A stretch of 64,000 nucleotides of DNA from Spisula solida (lineage: Eukaryota; Mollusca; Bivalvia; Venerida; Mactridae). The position numbers and the translations under genes were made by a program. Below the pieces are notes generated by a model. It searched no databases and was not told the DNA's origin. It saw only the letters and a program-made list of their open reading frames with translations. The stretch covers positions 11,428,089 to 11,492,088 of the forward strand of contig OX365956.1 in the NCBI GenBank assembly GCA_947247005.1. The letters are read 5' to 3'. Of this stretch, positions 34,986 through 46,960 are shown in pieces. Position 1 is the stretch's first letter, and each line of letters starts with the position of its first letter.

Positions 34986-36776
34986 TGATATTCAGTTTCC
35001 ATTTTACAATCTATATTGGGAACATCAGGAGCCACCCGTGGATATCGCGAGAAAAAATGTGTAATTCCACATCACATATGACTTTTTCTTACTTGAACCT
35101 AGACCTAGGCGTAACTACGACACAATTTCTCCGACGAAACCCACCTTTAAAGCATACATCATTTCACACTGCAGTTATTTCTTTGTAAGAGTTCGTACCT
35201 TAAATTGACTATGTCCCACACAACAAACTTTGGATCTTAATGCCATGTTGACTTTGTTTGTGAACGAGCAAGATTTACAATGAAACTACAGTCATGCTTC
35301 GATAAATTCACTTTATTAATATTTATTGTTTTGTTTAACTTCAAGGGTAAAAGTAGTAAATCATAATACTATTTTAACTGTATCCAACAAATATCAATTT
35401 ATGGAATAAAATGCTTTTGAAAAAACATACACAATCCCACTATAGATTATATATATTTATACTCAGTGTTTTAAGGCCTATGTAATTCCAAGATAATGGG
35501 CGGAGCAAAAGCAGTAATTTTACTTATATGATGGTCTAAAATCTGACGTTTTGGTGAATACAACTTAATTAATCAACAATATCCTGGGATTAAACCCTTC
35601 GCTAAATTCTGATTAAATTGTCTAGTACAAGTTTTGACATAAGAGAGGGGTTCTGGTGGAAAACGCACCGAGGAATGTCCGACGAGAATTGCGGGGGCAA
35701 ATATAATAGAGCTAACAACTTGTTATTGAGAACATTGATTTTTCTGAAGACAGACACAGTTTGGTCATCTCTTTCCCAGATGTCATTGCCTTCTACACCT
35801 CGGCCAAGTTGTATTTGATAATTGAAACAAGTCAAACTGAGGAGAGGGGCGGCTAAACTGTTTGTTGTTTTCACAGAGATCAATTCCCTTTAAATTTCAG
35901 ATAAGAAACAAAGAAGTACATGTGGGGGTGTGGTACAGCGCCACATTGTTGTTGTAAATGCCATGGATGTTGTTGTTGACTCTTGTGAATTTCAGACCCC
36001 ATCATTTCAAGCGTAAAACTGGAAAGGGGACGCATAACGACTTTTAAGATATCCGATACCCGCTACTTGATATTAGAATTATACAAAATTGAGTGCATCG
36101 GTTGCTACATGTAACGCTCCCTTGTACTTCATTGATATAAAATTCTTATATGATCTTTAACCGACACAAAATAGCCTTCTTGTATAGTCTAATACCACTG
36201 TTAATATTGTGTCGAAAGTATTTTATAGGTAACATCACAGACACTATCTAACTTAATTTGCCGATTTATTGGAACCGGATCCGGATAGATGGGTGATAAG
36301 AAAAGGACACTTTGCTTAATGAGCGGACCTAAGTTTTCAGCATGTACAGTCATCCTTCAATTAAAAACCTTTTACGATGACGGATGAAGTCACAGTTAAA
36401 GCAATATGATATCGCCAAGATAAATAATCGTAAAGCACTTGGTTTCTAATGACACATTTTTCGTTCTATATAATTCATTAACACGTCATAAGCATAGTTG
36501 AGTGGTTGTTGTGTCAAGTTTCAAGAAAATTGGAAAGTAAATAATGATGAGATCTAAGAATAAGAAAAATAATTGAGAATATCCATTTTGGTTATATTCT
36601 GACACTTAGATAATGTGACAAGTACTGTACAAGGACACTCGTTAATCAGGAAACTGAACATATTTTCTCTAATTTATATATAGAATACAATGTACATTTC
36701 ATATTACCGAAAATACAATTTATTACAAAAGAAAACAACAACTTACATGAATGATTTGTCTTATTACAAATGCGTT

Positions 36777-37160
36777 CTAATGCACAACGTGATTGGCGAG
36801 TAGTTCATTTTTATTGAGGATAATGATTCCGGCAACTCTCCCTAAACCGGAGTGGTACAATCTCCCTGCGAGCAATACGTGTATTTCATGATTACTGATT
36901 GCAAAATATGTCACATGTAAATCAAAATCATTCGCTATGATTGAAAACGTGATAAAAATGTCTTCCAATATGAATAATAACGGTAACAATGCCGAACTGC
37001 GTAAAATGTTACATCAGCAAAATTATAGTTATTGTTCTGATAATGCAATTACGCGGTGAAATAAATCAAGTACGTCCTCAATCAAAACAAATGAACGCAC
37101 ATTCCCAACATTTGCAGTTATTTATATCGAAAGAACAATTTATGTAATTACGAAGTACCA
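36777..37160. repeat. P module, copy 2
   Basis: Nearly identical to copy 4 (41594-41975) and copy 5 (44875-45255). It is followed by S (aatttgcccttgg), not Q. The 70-codon - strand frame (36777-36989) is present in copies 2, 4 and 5 only because those copies are recent; copies 1 and 3 do not keep it. Confidence 0.9.
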
Positions 37161-38904
37161 AAATTTGCCCTTGGAAAGGAAAGACGAAGTAACGTCATCG
37201 AATACAATAAAGTTCTGTATTGACCGGATCAGCCGGACTCAAAACGTTCGGTTAGAAATGAGTTAAGAAGGGACCTTTTACTATTGCACAGATCTCGCTA
37301 AAATAAATGTGGTTATTTTTTATCAATAACCATGATTATTTTAAGACTCGCTCATGGAAAGCTATACAAAAGGAAAACAAACCGACCTCATGTTTCGATA
37401 ATCTATTAATAAATTTCAATAAGTAAGATCTGCTGAGGTACCATGCGGCTGCAGTCAGATCGCACAAAGAACAATAAAATTAAGATCTACCGAGATACCC
37501 TAAATGGCTACAGTTAGATCTTTAAGCTATTATAGTCATGATTTTTCTAGTAATAATATACCATATGTATGATCATATCACAATCACTATCGCGTTCATC
37601 TAAGAAAGCACTGAGGAGTGAATTAAGTTTTTGGAGGTATTGGGCCGCTACGTAAGACTAACCGCCATGCATGCGTCTTGGCATGACTCGTGGCTCTGAC
37701 AGAAACCCCAGCCTCAGAGCTATCAAAATGTAAATGTTCAATTCATTAAGTAAGTTAAAGCATTCCCCCGCTTTACTGCTTGAATTGTAAAGACCAGGCA
37801 ATACTGTGTAGTGCTGGCATGTTATTACCCGCACTACCGTGCAACTTATTACCAGCACTACCTTGCAGCGCCGCCATGTTAGCAGCTATGACCCGCATCA
37901 CCGTGCATCACTGCCGTGCTAAAACAAGGATGTATTAGCCAAAGAACGAGGGTAGCTCAAGAACGCCTAACATAATGTTATACGAGCGATTCAAGACCCT
38001 TTAGTTTTTTGACGTGCGATAAATACAGGGGATGCCTTAACTTACACGTCCGACAAAATAGACCTATATAGTACTGATTTAATCAACAGTCGATATTACG
38101 AGTAATACTTGAACTATATGATACTACTGTGTTCTAGTTTTAAAGCTCTGAAGCTAGAATTTCCGCCACAAAATGTTTACCTGAAAAAATTTCCCCCAAA
38201 TTCGAGCAATACATATTAGACTTACAAGTCGACCAAGCTCAACTGTTACACTAGGCCAATACCTCAAATTTGGCCGCATGACCTGCGCATGTAGGCAAAA
38301 GTGTATGAGTCAATACCCGTGTAGATCTACAATACTTATATATTTTGACTACAATTAAACACTATGTCATCTAGAACTAAAATATGCTAGATGGGCATAT
38401 ACTGAATACCTAATGACATATTGGTATACCCGCCAAGTGCCACATTACAACACTAAAGAAAATATAGCTAACTCTATTTATCTCGTTCAAAACCAAAGTG
38501 AGAACACTGAACACCACCAACGTACTTGTACCAAATTGAAATACAGTAGCTCGGGGGCATTTCGGGTTCGATAATGCTAAAGGATAGAGTCTACAATTTA
38601 GCCGAACCAATAACAAATTAACTATGCAATAAACACAAATATACCCACTAAAGCTGGGCAATTTTAATATTTATAACAGCCTGACTGTACTTTCATATTT
38701 AAAAGCGTGTGTATTATAATAACCCTACATACCAACTATAGCACAATATAAATAAGGCCAGGGCCTTTTTCTAGTTTAATATATATATTAATAAGGGTCG
38801 TATAAAGCATACAAGTATACACTGCACGCAAGACGATAACAAAACAAGATTTACAGTAGAGATGAAAAAGGCTCTATGAACTTGCCGTGTGTACATCGAT
38901 ATAT

Positions 38905-39052
38905 AATGCTTACAGTGCTTTGATTCAGAATTTATTAGTGGGTCTATGGCCGATATGTACACAACCACTACTTACAGTGCTTTGCTTCAGAATGTAAGGC
39001 AAACAGCCATAGCATACAGCGCTTTGATTCAAGATGTCGAGAAAACAACATT
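38905..39052. repeat. T module: 42-bp repeats, short version
   Basis: About three diverged units of a 42-bp phrase, cttacagtgctttgattcag aatgtcgagcaaacagccat ag. In copy B the same array is longer (43735-44118). It ends at 39052, where P copy 3 begins directly inside a unit (cattgctttttattgaggat), a clean recombination junction. Confidence 0.8.
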
Positions 39053-39784
39053 GCTTTTTATTGAGGATAATGATTGTCACATGTAAATCAAAATCATTCG
39101 CTATGATTGAAAACGTGACAAAACTGTCTTCCAATATGAATAATAACGGTAATAATGCCGAACTGCGTAAAATGTTACATCAGCAAAATTATAGTTATTG
39201 TTCTGATAATGCAATTACGCGGTGAAATAAATCAAGTACGTTCTCAATCAAAACAAATGAACGCACATTCCCAACATTTGCAGTTATTTATATCGACAGA
39301 ACAATTTATGTACCAAGTAATACTGAGTTTTTTCAATAGCTTGTATTTCAACCATACTACACTAAGTGAGCGTGTTGAGCTGTTTTAATACAAAATGATA
39401 AAGAAAGGGACAGAATATTGTTGAACACCGGAAGAATAGCGAGTGTTCGTCAACTCCGATAGTGCAGCCACTGAAATAAGGTAAAAGGGTCATGAGATCC
39501 CAACTGAAGATGACGACTAACTTTAAATATATTTCCTGAGTCGAGAGCTTTGTGAAACTTCATTGAAATCCTACCGATGGTTACAGCGAAATAGAGCTAA
39601 AACTAAAAGTCCAAATTCTTATACCCTAGTTAACGTTGATCTGAGCATAAAATGTCGCTGATATGCATAACAAATACTTTTACTATCGAGTATTTGCTAT
39701 ACAACTGGCCTTTGTTTTCTCGTGTTTACTAAGTTAACTTACTTATTGTCCGGTATGCCCAGCAACACAGGGTTGTGGCCACAT

Positions 39785-40143
39785 CGTCTTTACTACACTG
39801 GTTTATGAGGTCTTCATTAGCGATTGTTCATGGCCAGAATAGTTTATGTATTTTTCTTAAGCGTTTTGTGTGAAAGGTTGATGGCCTATCAATGTCTAAT
39901 TTAGTCATTATACCAACAATCGGAACCGTAAAGAAAGGTGGAAAGTACACAGCTTTGGAAGAGTTTCAGTTTGGTGATTTTTGAGAAGATTTCAGTACGT
40001 TGAGTGACGTAAAGGTGTTTCTGGCTTTGAAAAGTCTGTTTTGGATGTCATCACAAGCTCCGCCATCCTTTCTTAGAACAACACTATGACTATGTCTGTA
40101 TTGGCAAGGTTATTTCCATCAATTTGTAATGGCTGCAGGTTAT
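39785..40143 (-). pseudogene. Decayed LINE RT fragment (RTE-like), copy B
   Basis: The same thumb-region fragment as 34480-34985, cut short at 40143 by the 483-bp deletion and carrying an extra small deletion (gatttttgagaag where copies A and C read gattttgtcatattgagaag). No open frame survives. Confidence 0.75.
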
Positions 40144-41593
40144 TGTTTTGTTTATCTTCAAGGGTAAAAGTAGTAAATCATAATACTATTTTAACTGTAT
40201 CCAACAAATATCAATTTATGGAATAAAATGCTTTTGAAAAAACAAACACAATCCCACTATAAATTATATATATTTATACTCAGTGTTTTAAGGCCTATGT
40301 AATTTCAAGATAATGGGCGGAGCAAAAGCAGTAATTTTACTTATATGATGGTCTAAAATCTGACGTTTTGGTGAATACAACTTAATTAATCAACAATATC
40401 CTGGGATTAAACCGTTCGCTTAATTCTGATTAAATTGTCTAGTACAAGTTTGGACATAAGAGATGGGTTCTGGTGGAAAACGCACCGAGGAATGTCAGAC
40501 GAGAATTGCGGGGGCAAATATAATAGAGCTAACAACTTGTTATTGAGAACATTGATTTTTCTGAAGACAGACACAGTTTGGTCATCTCTTTACCAGATGT
40601 CATTGCCTTCTACACCTCGGCCAAGTTGTATTTGATAATTTAAACAAGTCAAACTGAGGAGAGGGGCGGCTAAACTGTTTGTTGTTTTCACAGAGATCAA
40701 TTCCCTTTAAATTTCAGATAAGAAACAAAGAAGTACATGTGGGGGGTGTGGTACAGCGCCACATTGTTGTTGTAAATGCCATGGATGTTGTTGTTGACTC
40801 TTGTGAATTTCAGACCCCATCATTTCCAGCGTAAAACTGGAAAGGGGACGCATAATGACTTTTAAGATATCCGATACCCGCTACTTGATATTAGAATTAT
40901 ACAAAATTGAGTGCATCGGTGCTACATGTAACGCTCCCTTGTACTTCATTGATATAAAATTCTTATATGATCTTTAACCGACACAAAATAGCCTTCTTGT
41001 ATAGTCTTATACCACTGTTAATATTGTGTCGAAAGTATTTTATAGGTAACATCACAGACACTATCTAACATAATTTGCCGATTTATTGGAACCGGATCCG
41101 GATAGATGGGTGATAAGAAAAGGACACTATGCTTAATGAGCGGACCTAAGTTTTCAGCATGTACAGTCATCCTTCAATTAAAAACCTTTTACGATGACGG
41201 ATGAAGTCACAGTTAAAGCAATATGATATCGCCAAGATAAATAATCGTAAAGCACTTGGTTTCTAATGACACATTTTCCGTACTATATAATTCATTAACA
41301 CGTCATAAGCATAGTTGAGTGGTTGTTGTGTCAAGTTTCAAGAAAATTGGAAAGTATATAATGATGAGATCTAAGAATAAGAAAAATAATTGAGAATATC
41401 CATTTTGGTTATATTCTGACACTTAGATAATGTGACAAGTACTGTACAAGGACACTCGTTAATCAGGAAACTGAACATATTTTCTCTAATTTATATATAG
41501 AATACAATGTACATTTCATATTACCGAAAATACAATTTATTACAAAAGAAAACAACAACTTACATGAATGATTTGTCTTATTACAAATGCGTT

Positions 41594-41975
41594 CTAATGC
41601 ACAACGTGATTGGCGAGTAGTTCATTTTTATTGAGGATAATGATTCCGGCAACTCTCCCTAAACCGGAGTGGTACAATCTCCCTGCGAGCAATACGTGTA
41701 TTTCATGATTACTGATTGCAAAATATGTCACATGTAAATCAAAATCACTCGCTATGATTGAAAACGTGACAAAAATGTCTTCCAATATGAATAATAACGG
41801 TAACAATGCCGAACTGCGTAAAATGTTACATCAGCAAAATTATAGTTATTGTTCTGATAATGCAATTACGCGGTGAAATAAATCAAGTACGTTCTCAATC
41901 AAAACAAATGAACGCACATTCCCAACATTTGCAGTTATTTATATCGAAAGAACAATTTATGTAATTACAAAGTAC
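41594..41975. repeat. P module, copy 4
   Basis: Followed by S2 (aactttgcccttgaagatacatacagg). A few substitutions from copy 2. Confidence 0.9.
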
Positions 41976-43734
41976 CAAACTTTGCCCTTGAAGATACATA
42001 CAGGAAAGACGAAGTGACGTCATCGAATGCAATAAAGTTCTGTATTGACCGGATCAGCCGGACTCAAAACGTTCGGTTAGAAATGAGTTAAGAAGGGTCC
42101 TATTACTATTGCACAGATCACGCTAAAATAAATGTGGTTATTTTTTAGCAATAACCATGATTATTTTAAGACTCGCTCATGGAAAGCTATACAAAAGGAA
42201 AACAAACCGACCTCATGTTTCGATAATCTATTAATAAATTTCAATAAGTAAGATCTGCTGAGGTACCATGCGGCTGCAGTCAGATCGCACAAAGAACACT
42301 AAAATTAAGATCTACCGAGATACCCTAAATGGCTACAGTTAGATCTTTAAGCTATTATAGTCATGATTTTTCTAGTAATAATATACCATATGTATGATCA
42401 TATCACAATCACTATCGCGTTCATCTAAGAAAGCACTGAGGAGTCAATTAAGTTTTTGGAGTTATTGGGCCGCTACGTAAGACTAACCGCCATGCATGTG
42501 TCTTGGCATGACTCGTGGCTCTGACAGAAACCCCAGCCTCAGAGCTATCAAAATGTAAATGTTCAATTCATTAAGTAAGTTAAAGCATTCCCCCGCTTTA
42601 CTGGTTGAATTGTACAGACCAGGCAATACTGTGTAGTGCTGGCATGTTATTACCCGCACTACCGTGCAACTTATTACCAGCACTACCTTGCAGCGCCGCC
42701 ATGTTAGCAGCTATGACCCGCATCACCGTGCATCACTGCCGTGCTAAAACAAGGATGTATTAGCCAAAGAACGAGGGTAGCTCAAGAACGCCTAACATAA
42801 TGTTATACGAGCGATTCAAGACCCTTTAGTTTTTTTGACGTGCGATAATTACAGGGGATGCCTTAACTTACACGTCCGACAAAATAGACCTATATAGTAC
42901 TGATTAAAACAACAGTCGATATTACGAGTAATACTTGAACTATATGATACTACTGTGTTCTAGTTTTAAAGCTATGAAGCTAGAATTTCCGCCACAAAAT
43001 GTTTACCTGAAAAAATTTCCCCCAAATTCGAGCAATACATATTAGACTTACAAGTCGACCAAGCTCAACTGTTACCCTAGGCCAATACCTCAAATTTGGC
43101 CGCATGACCTGCGCATGTAGGCAAAAGTGTATGAGTCAATACCCGTGTAGATCTACAATACTTATATAATTTGACTACAATTAAACACTTTGTCATCTAG
43201 AACTAAAATATACTAGATGGGCATATACTGAATACCTAATGACATATTGGCAATACCCGCCAAGTGCCACATTACAACACTAAAGAAAATATAGCTAACT
43301 CTATTTATCTCGTTCACAACCAAAGTGAGAACACTGAACACCACCAACGTACTTGTACCAAATTGAAATACAGTACCTCGGGGGCATTTCGGGTTCCATA
43401 ATGCTAAAGGATAGAGTCTACAATTTAGCCGAACCAATAACAAATTAACTATGCAATAAACACAAATATACCCACTAAAGCTGGGCAATTTTAATATTTA
43501 TAACAGCCTGACTGTACTTTCATATTTAAAAGCGTGTGTATTATAATAACCCTACATACCAACTATAGCACAATATAAATAAGGCCAGGGCCTTTTTCTA
43601 GTTTAATATATATATTAATAAGGGTCGTACAAAGCATACAAGTATACACTGCACGCAAGACGATAACAAAACAAGATTTAAAGTAGAGACGAAAAAGGCT
43701 CTATGAACTTGCCGTGTGTACATCGATAATATAA

Positions 43735-44118
43735 TGCTTACAGTGCTTTGATTCAGAATGTATTAGTGGGTCTATGGCCGATATGTACACACCAACTACT
43801 TACAGTGCTTTGATTCAGAATGTCGAGCAAACAGCCATAGCATACAGCGCTTTGATTCAAGATGTCGAGAAAACCACATTGCTTACAGTGCTGTGATACA
43901 GAATGTCTACCAAAACAATCACTTACAGTGATTGGATTTAGAATGTCGAGCAAGCAGACATTGATTACAAGTTACATTGATTTAAATCAGAATGTCAAGC
44001 AAAAAGCCACTGCTTACAGTGCTTTGATTCAGCATGTCGAGCAAACATTCAACGCATACAGTGCTTTGATTCAGAGTGTCGAGTAAACAGTCATTGCTTA
44101 CAGTGCTTTGATTCAGAA
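43735..44118. repeat. T module: 42-bp repeats, ~8 units
   Basis: Units of about 42 bp built on cttacagtgctttgattcag aatgtcgagcaaacag. Because 42 is divisible by three, one frame stays open over several units (+ 43862-44086, repeating 'AYSALIQ.VEQ'; - 43753-43953, repeating 'LDILNQS'). I read these as repeat artefacts, not proteins: units vary with indels and the shorter T array in copy A does not maintain the frame. Confidence 0.8.
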
Positions 44119-44584
44119 TAACAAGGGTCTAGTTGCTCTATAGCCTGTATTGAGTTTGGACGATATGCAACCAAAATAGCATTTCAGTATGCAACTTGAT
44201 GACTGGCCGTATGCTTTAAATCTTTCAGTTCAACCCGGTGCCGGAAACGGTCTGCACAACCAACCGAGTCGACATCTGCATGCTACGTATTTATATCACA
44301 CGTAGGCGATTACCTACTGCCATACACACACAACGTTTATATACAATAAATATTTAAATCAATCGATAGAGCTTGAAATAAAACATGAGTACCCGATTTT
44401 GTAGTCTGCTTAAAACAAATCTCTAGCGCCTCTCAACTTTTGTCATCATCATCGTAATCGCCACGAAATAGCCCTCTACATCTCGCCAGTATGATCATCA
44501 ACCCTTCGTGTAGCGTTTAATACCAATCATATAAACTTCGGAAGCAGGATTTCCACGATTTAATCAGATACACTTGGCCTTTCA
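44119..44584. other. Unique spacer, no gene recognised
   Basis: Between the T2 array and the scrambled S'-P5 piece. GC content is slightly higher than in the neighbours (aacccggtgccggaaacggt, about 44230). No match elsewhere in the window. Confidence 0.4.
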
Positions 44585-45258
44585 TTTTTGTAAACTTTGC
44601 CCTTGGAGATACATACAGGAAAGACGAAGTGACGTCATCGAATGCAATAAAGTTCTGTATTGACCGGATCAGCTGGACTCAAAACGTTCGGTTAGAAATG
44701 AGTTAAGAAGGGACCTATTACTATTGCACAGATCTCGCTAAAATAAATGTGGTTATTTTTTAGCAATAACCATGAATATAGAATACAATGTACATTTCAT
44801 ATTACCGAAAATACAATTTATTACAAAAGAAAACAACAACTTACATGAATGATTTGTCTTATTACAAATGCGTTCTAATGCACAACGTGATTGGCGAGTA
44901 GTTCATTTTTATTGAGGATAATGATTCCGGCAACTCTCCCTAAACTGGAGTGGTACAATCTCCCTGCGAGCAATACGTGTATTTCATGATTACTGATTGC
45001 AAAATATGTCACATGTAAATCAAAATCATTCGCTATGATTGAAAACGTGACAAAAATGTCTTCCAATATGAATAATAACGGTAACAATGCCGAACTGCGT
45101 AAAATGTTACATTAGCAAAATTATAGTTATTGTTCTGATAATGCAATTACGCGGTGAAATAAATCAAGTACGTTCTCAATCAAAACAATGAACGCACATT
45201 CCCAACATTTGCAGTTATTTATATCGACAGAACAATTTATATAATTACAAAATACCAA
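44585..45258. repeat. Scrambled S'-P5 piece
   Basis: The stretch 44590-44773 copies the start of S (as 37165-37335 and 41978-42155), then jumps directly to sequence upstream of P (tatagaatacaatgtacatt, as 36680 and 41498) and runs through P copy 5 (44875-45255). So the order S-P here is reversed relative to P-S in copies A and B, as expected if tandem units were recombined with breakpoints inside them. Confidence 0.85.
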
Positions 45259-46249
45259 GTAACACCACGTGTACCCCGATAAGACGTGCTAGCCTGAATA
45301 CTGCTGTGTTAGCCTACCGCAAACAATTCAACATTCAAGAGGTTAGGTATTTTGTGCGTGTTTCATTTATTTCGTGTCTACACCAGTAAAACGAAGAAAG
45401 TGTACATGTGCAGTGGTTCTTCCTCGACACGAAGATGTGTTTTTTTTCGATTTCAAACGTCACATTATATTTTAAACTTAATAAATGTGTCAAAAAGTCA
45501 GCAGTTTGGTCTTTAAAAAATAATTAAAAATACTTATAGACCGCGGGGAAAGTTCAAATTTCATGAATATGTAGTGAAATAATAGTAGCATATTTATTCG
45601 CATTGATGTATGCACTGGTATCATTATCTTTCTTGAAAATGACAGGTTTTCCGCGCTTGGTGGCATAAAATGGATAGTGCACGAGTTATATGGTGAAATT
45701 GTCTAGATACTGCCCGAGTCGTAGATGAATACTGCCCTTGTTGCTCACAGTTTTAATGTTTTAGGACTGAAAACAACATTTTCACGACACAATTTCATAT
45801 AACAATTCTTGTCTATCTATATAAAACATGTATTTAGTTTTAATTGCATTGATCTGCTGAATTTAATATAAATCCCCATATAATATCCTGTCTAAATCCC
45901 GTGAACTATTTTCTTAGTTACACCACACATATACCAAGGTATCTTCGCATGGACGTATATATCTAATGCGTTCGTTCTTTGCTTTTTATTTCACAGAAGC
46001 GCTATTAGTGCATTTTCCGTTTATGTAACGAGTGTTATTTTTATCAATTTACCATTTATTTAAAGCAAATCGGCATGTAAAGATACCTTTAACCATTCTT
46101 GTAAATCAGAAAAATATGGCCTAGGTAATATAGACGTACACATACATATAGCAAAATTGTCAATAAGAGTACACTGTATAAAGATCTTGTCTATATCAAC
46201 CAATTACCGGTGTGGTGTAATGCAGTCACATTGATCCTGGTTACGCAAC

Positions 46250-46350
46250 CTTTTTAGGGGTTATTGCAATGGCTGAGCGGTCTAATAAGTTAGTACGTCG
46301 CTTGATCACAAGTGGTTTGCAGTTTGAACCTTACATTTTAAAATCACATA
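46250..46350 (+). repeat. tRNA-like SINE head, degenerate
   Basis: The stretch aatggctgagcggtctaataag resembles the A-box region of a Leu/Ser-type tRNA (TGGCNNAGNGG). About 55 bp later, ttgcagtttgaacctta resembles a decayed B box. Lies inside the 4655-bp element. Not a functional tRNA. Confidence 0.45.
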
Positions 46351-46674
46351 GACGCCCCGTTTCACGAATTAGTATCCAATAAGTACCATGAGTTTTCAGT
46401 ACTCTGAATTAACAAATATAAAGAAACCATTATTGTGGGTTAGATCGCAGCTTATCTGTTAAAGCGTTTATGAGAAAGTCGTAAACGCTTAAAATTTCAC
46501 AGTGAAGTCACTGACACTCAATTTTACAACTCGCTAGTGACGTTTTTTCCATTCCCAAAATTATTTAATGTGTGTCTTCCACTATACATCAAACTGGAAT
46601 CCAGAAAACAAATGCCGCAAGGTTACTTTCAGTGTACTACAGCTATTCAGCGGATTTTCGATAAGATAATGACA

Positions 46675-46960
46675 GATCGGACAGGGAATGCAGGACTAAA
46701 CGGAAACAGCTGGGCACGAAACTCACTGTGGGTGCCTACAGGTAGGACACGCGCTTGGAGATATATAGGTCCGGGTTCTATTTCCGTCTGTTCCACTGCT
46801 CATTTTCTCGGAGCAAAATTAACCAATAATGTTCAACTCGACTAAGCTGTGAATTGGTACCTGTGAGGGTGGTGTTTGTTCATGTTCGATAGTCTTGGTC
46901 GTCGCATCTCGATGTTGTCTTCACACAAACCAAGAGAGAAGTAGTCTCCATATTAGGACT
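46675..46960 (+). repeat. Tail fragment plus SINE-like segment
   Basis: The sequence atcggacagggaatgcaggactaaac.gaaacagctgggcacgaaac resembles the PLE-associated tail. It is followed by a B-box-like ggtccgggttctatttcc and gtgaattggtacctgtgagggtg, which resembles mollusc SINE bodies I have seen. The overlapping 102-codon frame (46537-46845) spans this repeat, which argues against it being a gene. Confidence 0.4.

Larger units (their letters stand above)
33645..39055. repeat. Composite repeat copy A (P-Q-R-P-S-T)
   Basis: The longest copy of a segmental duplication. Modules in order: P1 33645-33985; Q 33990-34985 (decayed LINE RT, - strand); R 34985-36770; P2 36777-37160; S 37160-38905; T 38905-39050 (42-bp repeats). 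Copy B (39058-44118) repeats the same order, and from 35325 to 39053 it matches at very high identity, with only scattered substitutions and small indels. Copy A keeps 483 bp (34846-35328) that B lacks, and about 355 bp (35258-35612) that the third copy lacks. No intact gene. Confidence 0.9.
39056..44118. repeat. Composite repeat copy B (P-Q-R-P-S-T)
   Basis: Modules: P3 39056-39310 (lacks its first ~90 bp), Q2 39312-40143, R2 40144-41590, P4 41594-41975, S2 41975-43735, T2 43735-44118. Relative to copy A it lacks A's 34846-35328; the pentamer tattg stands at both breakpoints in A, suggesting a microhomology-mediated deletion. Otherwise it is a close duplicate of A (offset about 4.82 kb). Confidence 0.9.

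Noticed and set aside
36777..36989. 70-codon - strand ORF conserved at 41594-41806 and 44875-45087
   Set aside because: Conservation reflects recent duplication of the P module. The older P copies (33645 and 39056) do not keep the frame, and the differences include amino-acid replacements.
33645..37160. LTR retrotransposon with P modules as LTRs
   Set aside because: P also flanks the S-T segment, has no TG...CA ends that I can see, and the interior has no gag, protease or integrase, only an RTE-like RT relic on the opposite strand.
38410..38661. 83-codon - strand ORF shared with 43213-43488 (hydrophobic)
   Set aside because: It lies in the duplicated S module. Several of the differences change amino acids and the C-terminus shifts frame, so there is no evidence of constraint.
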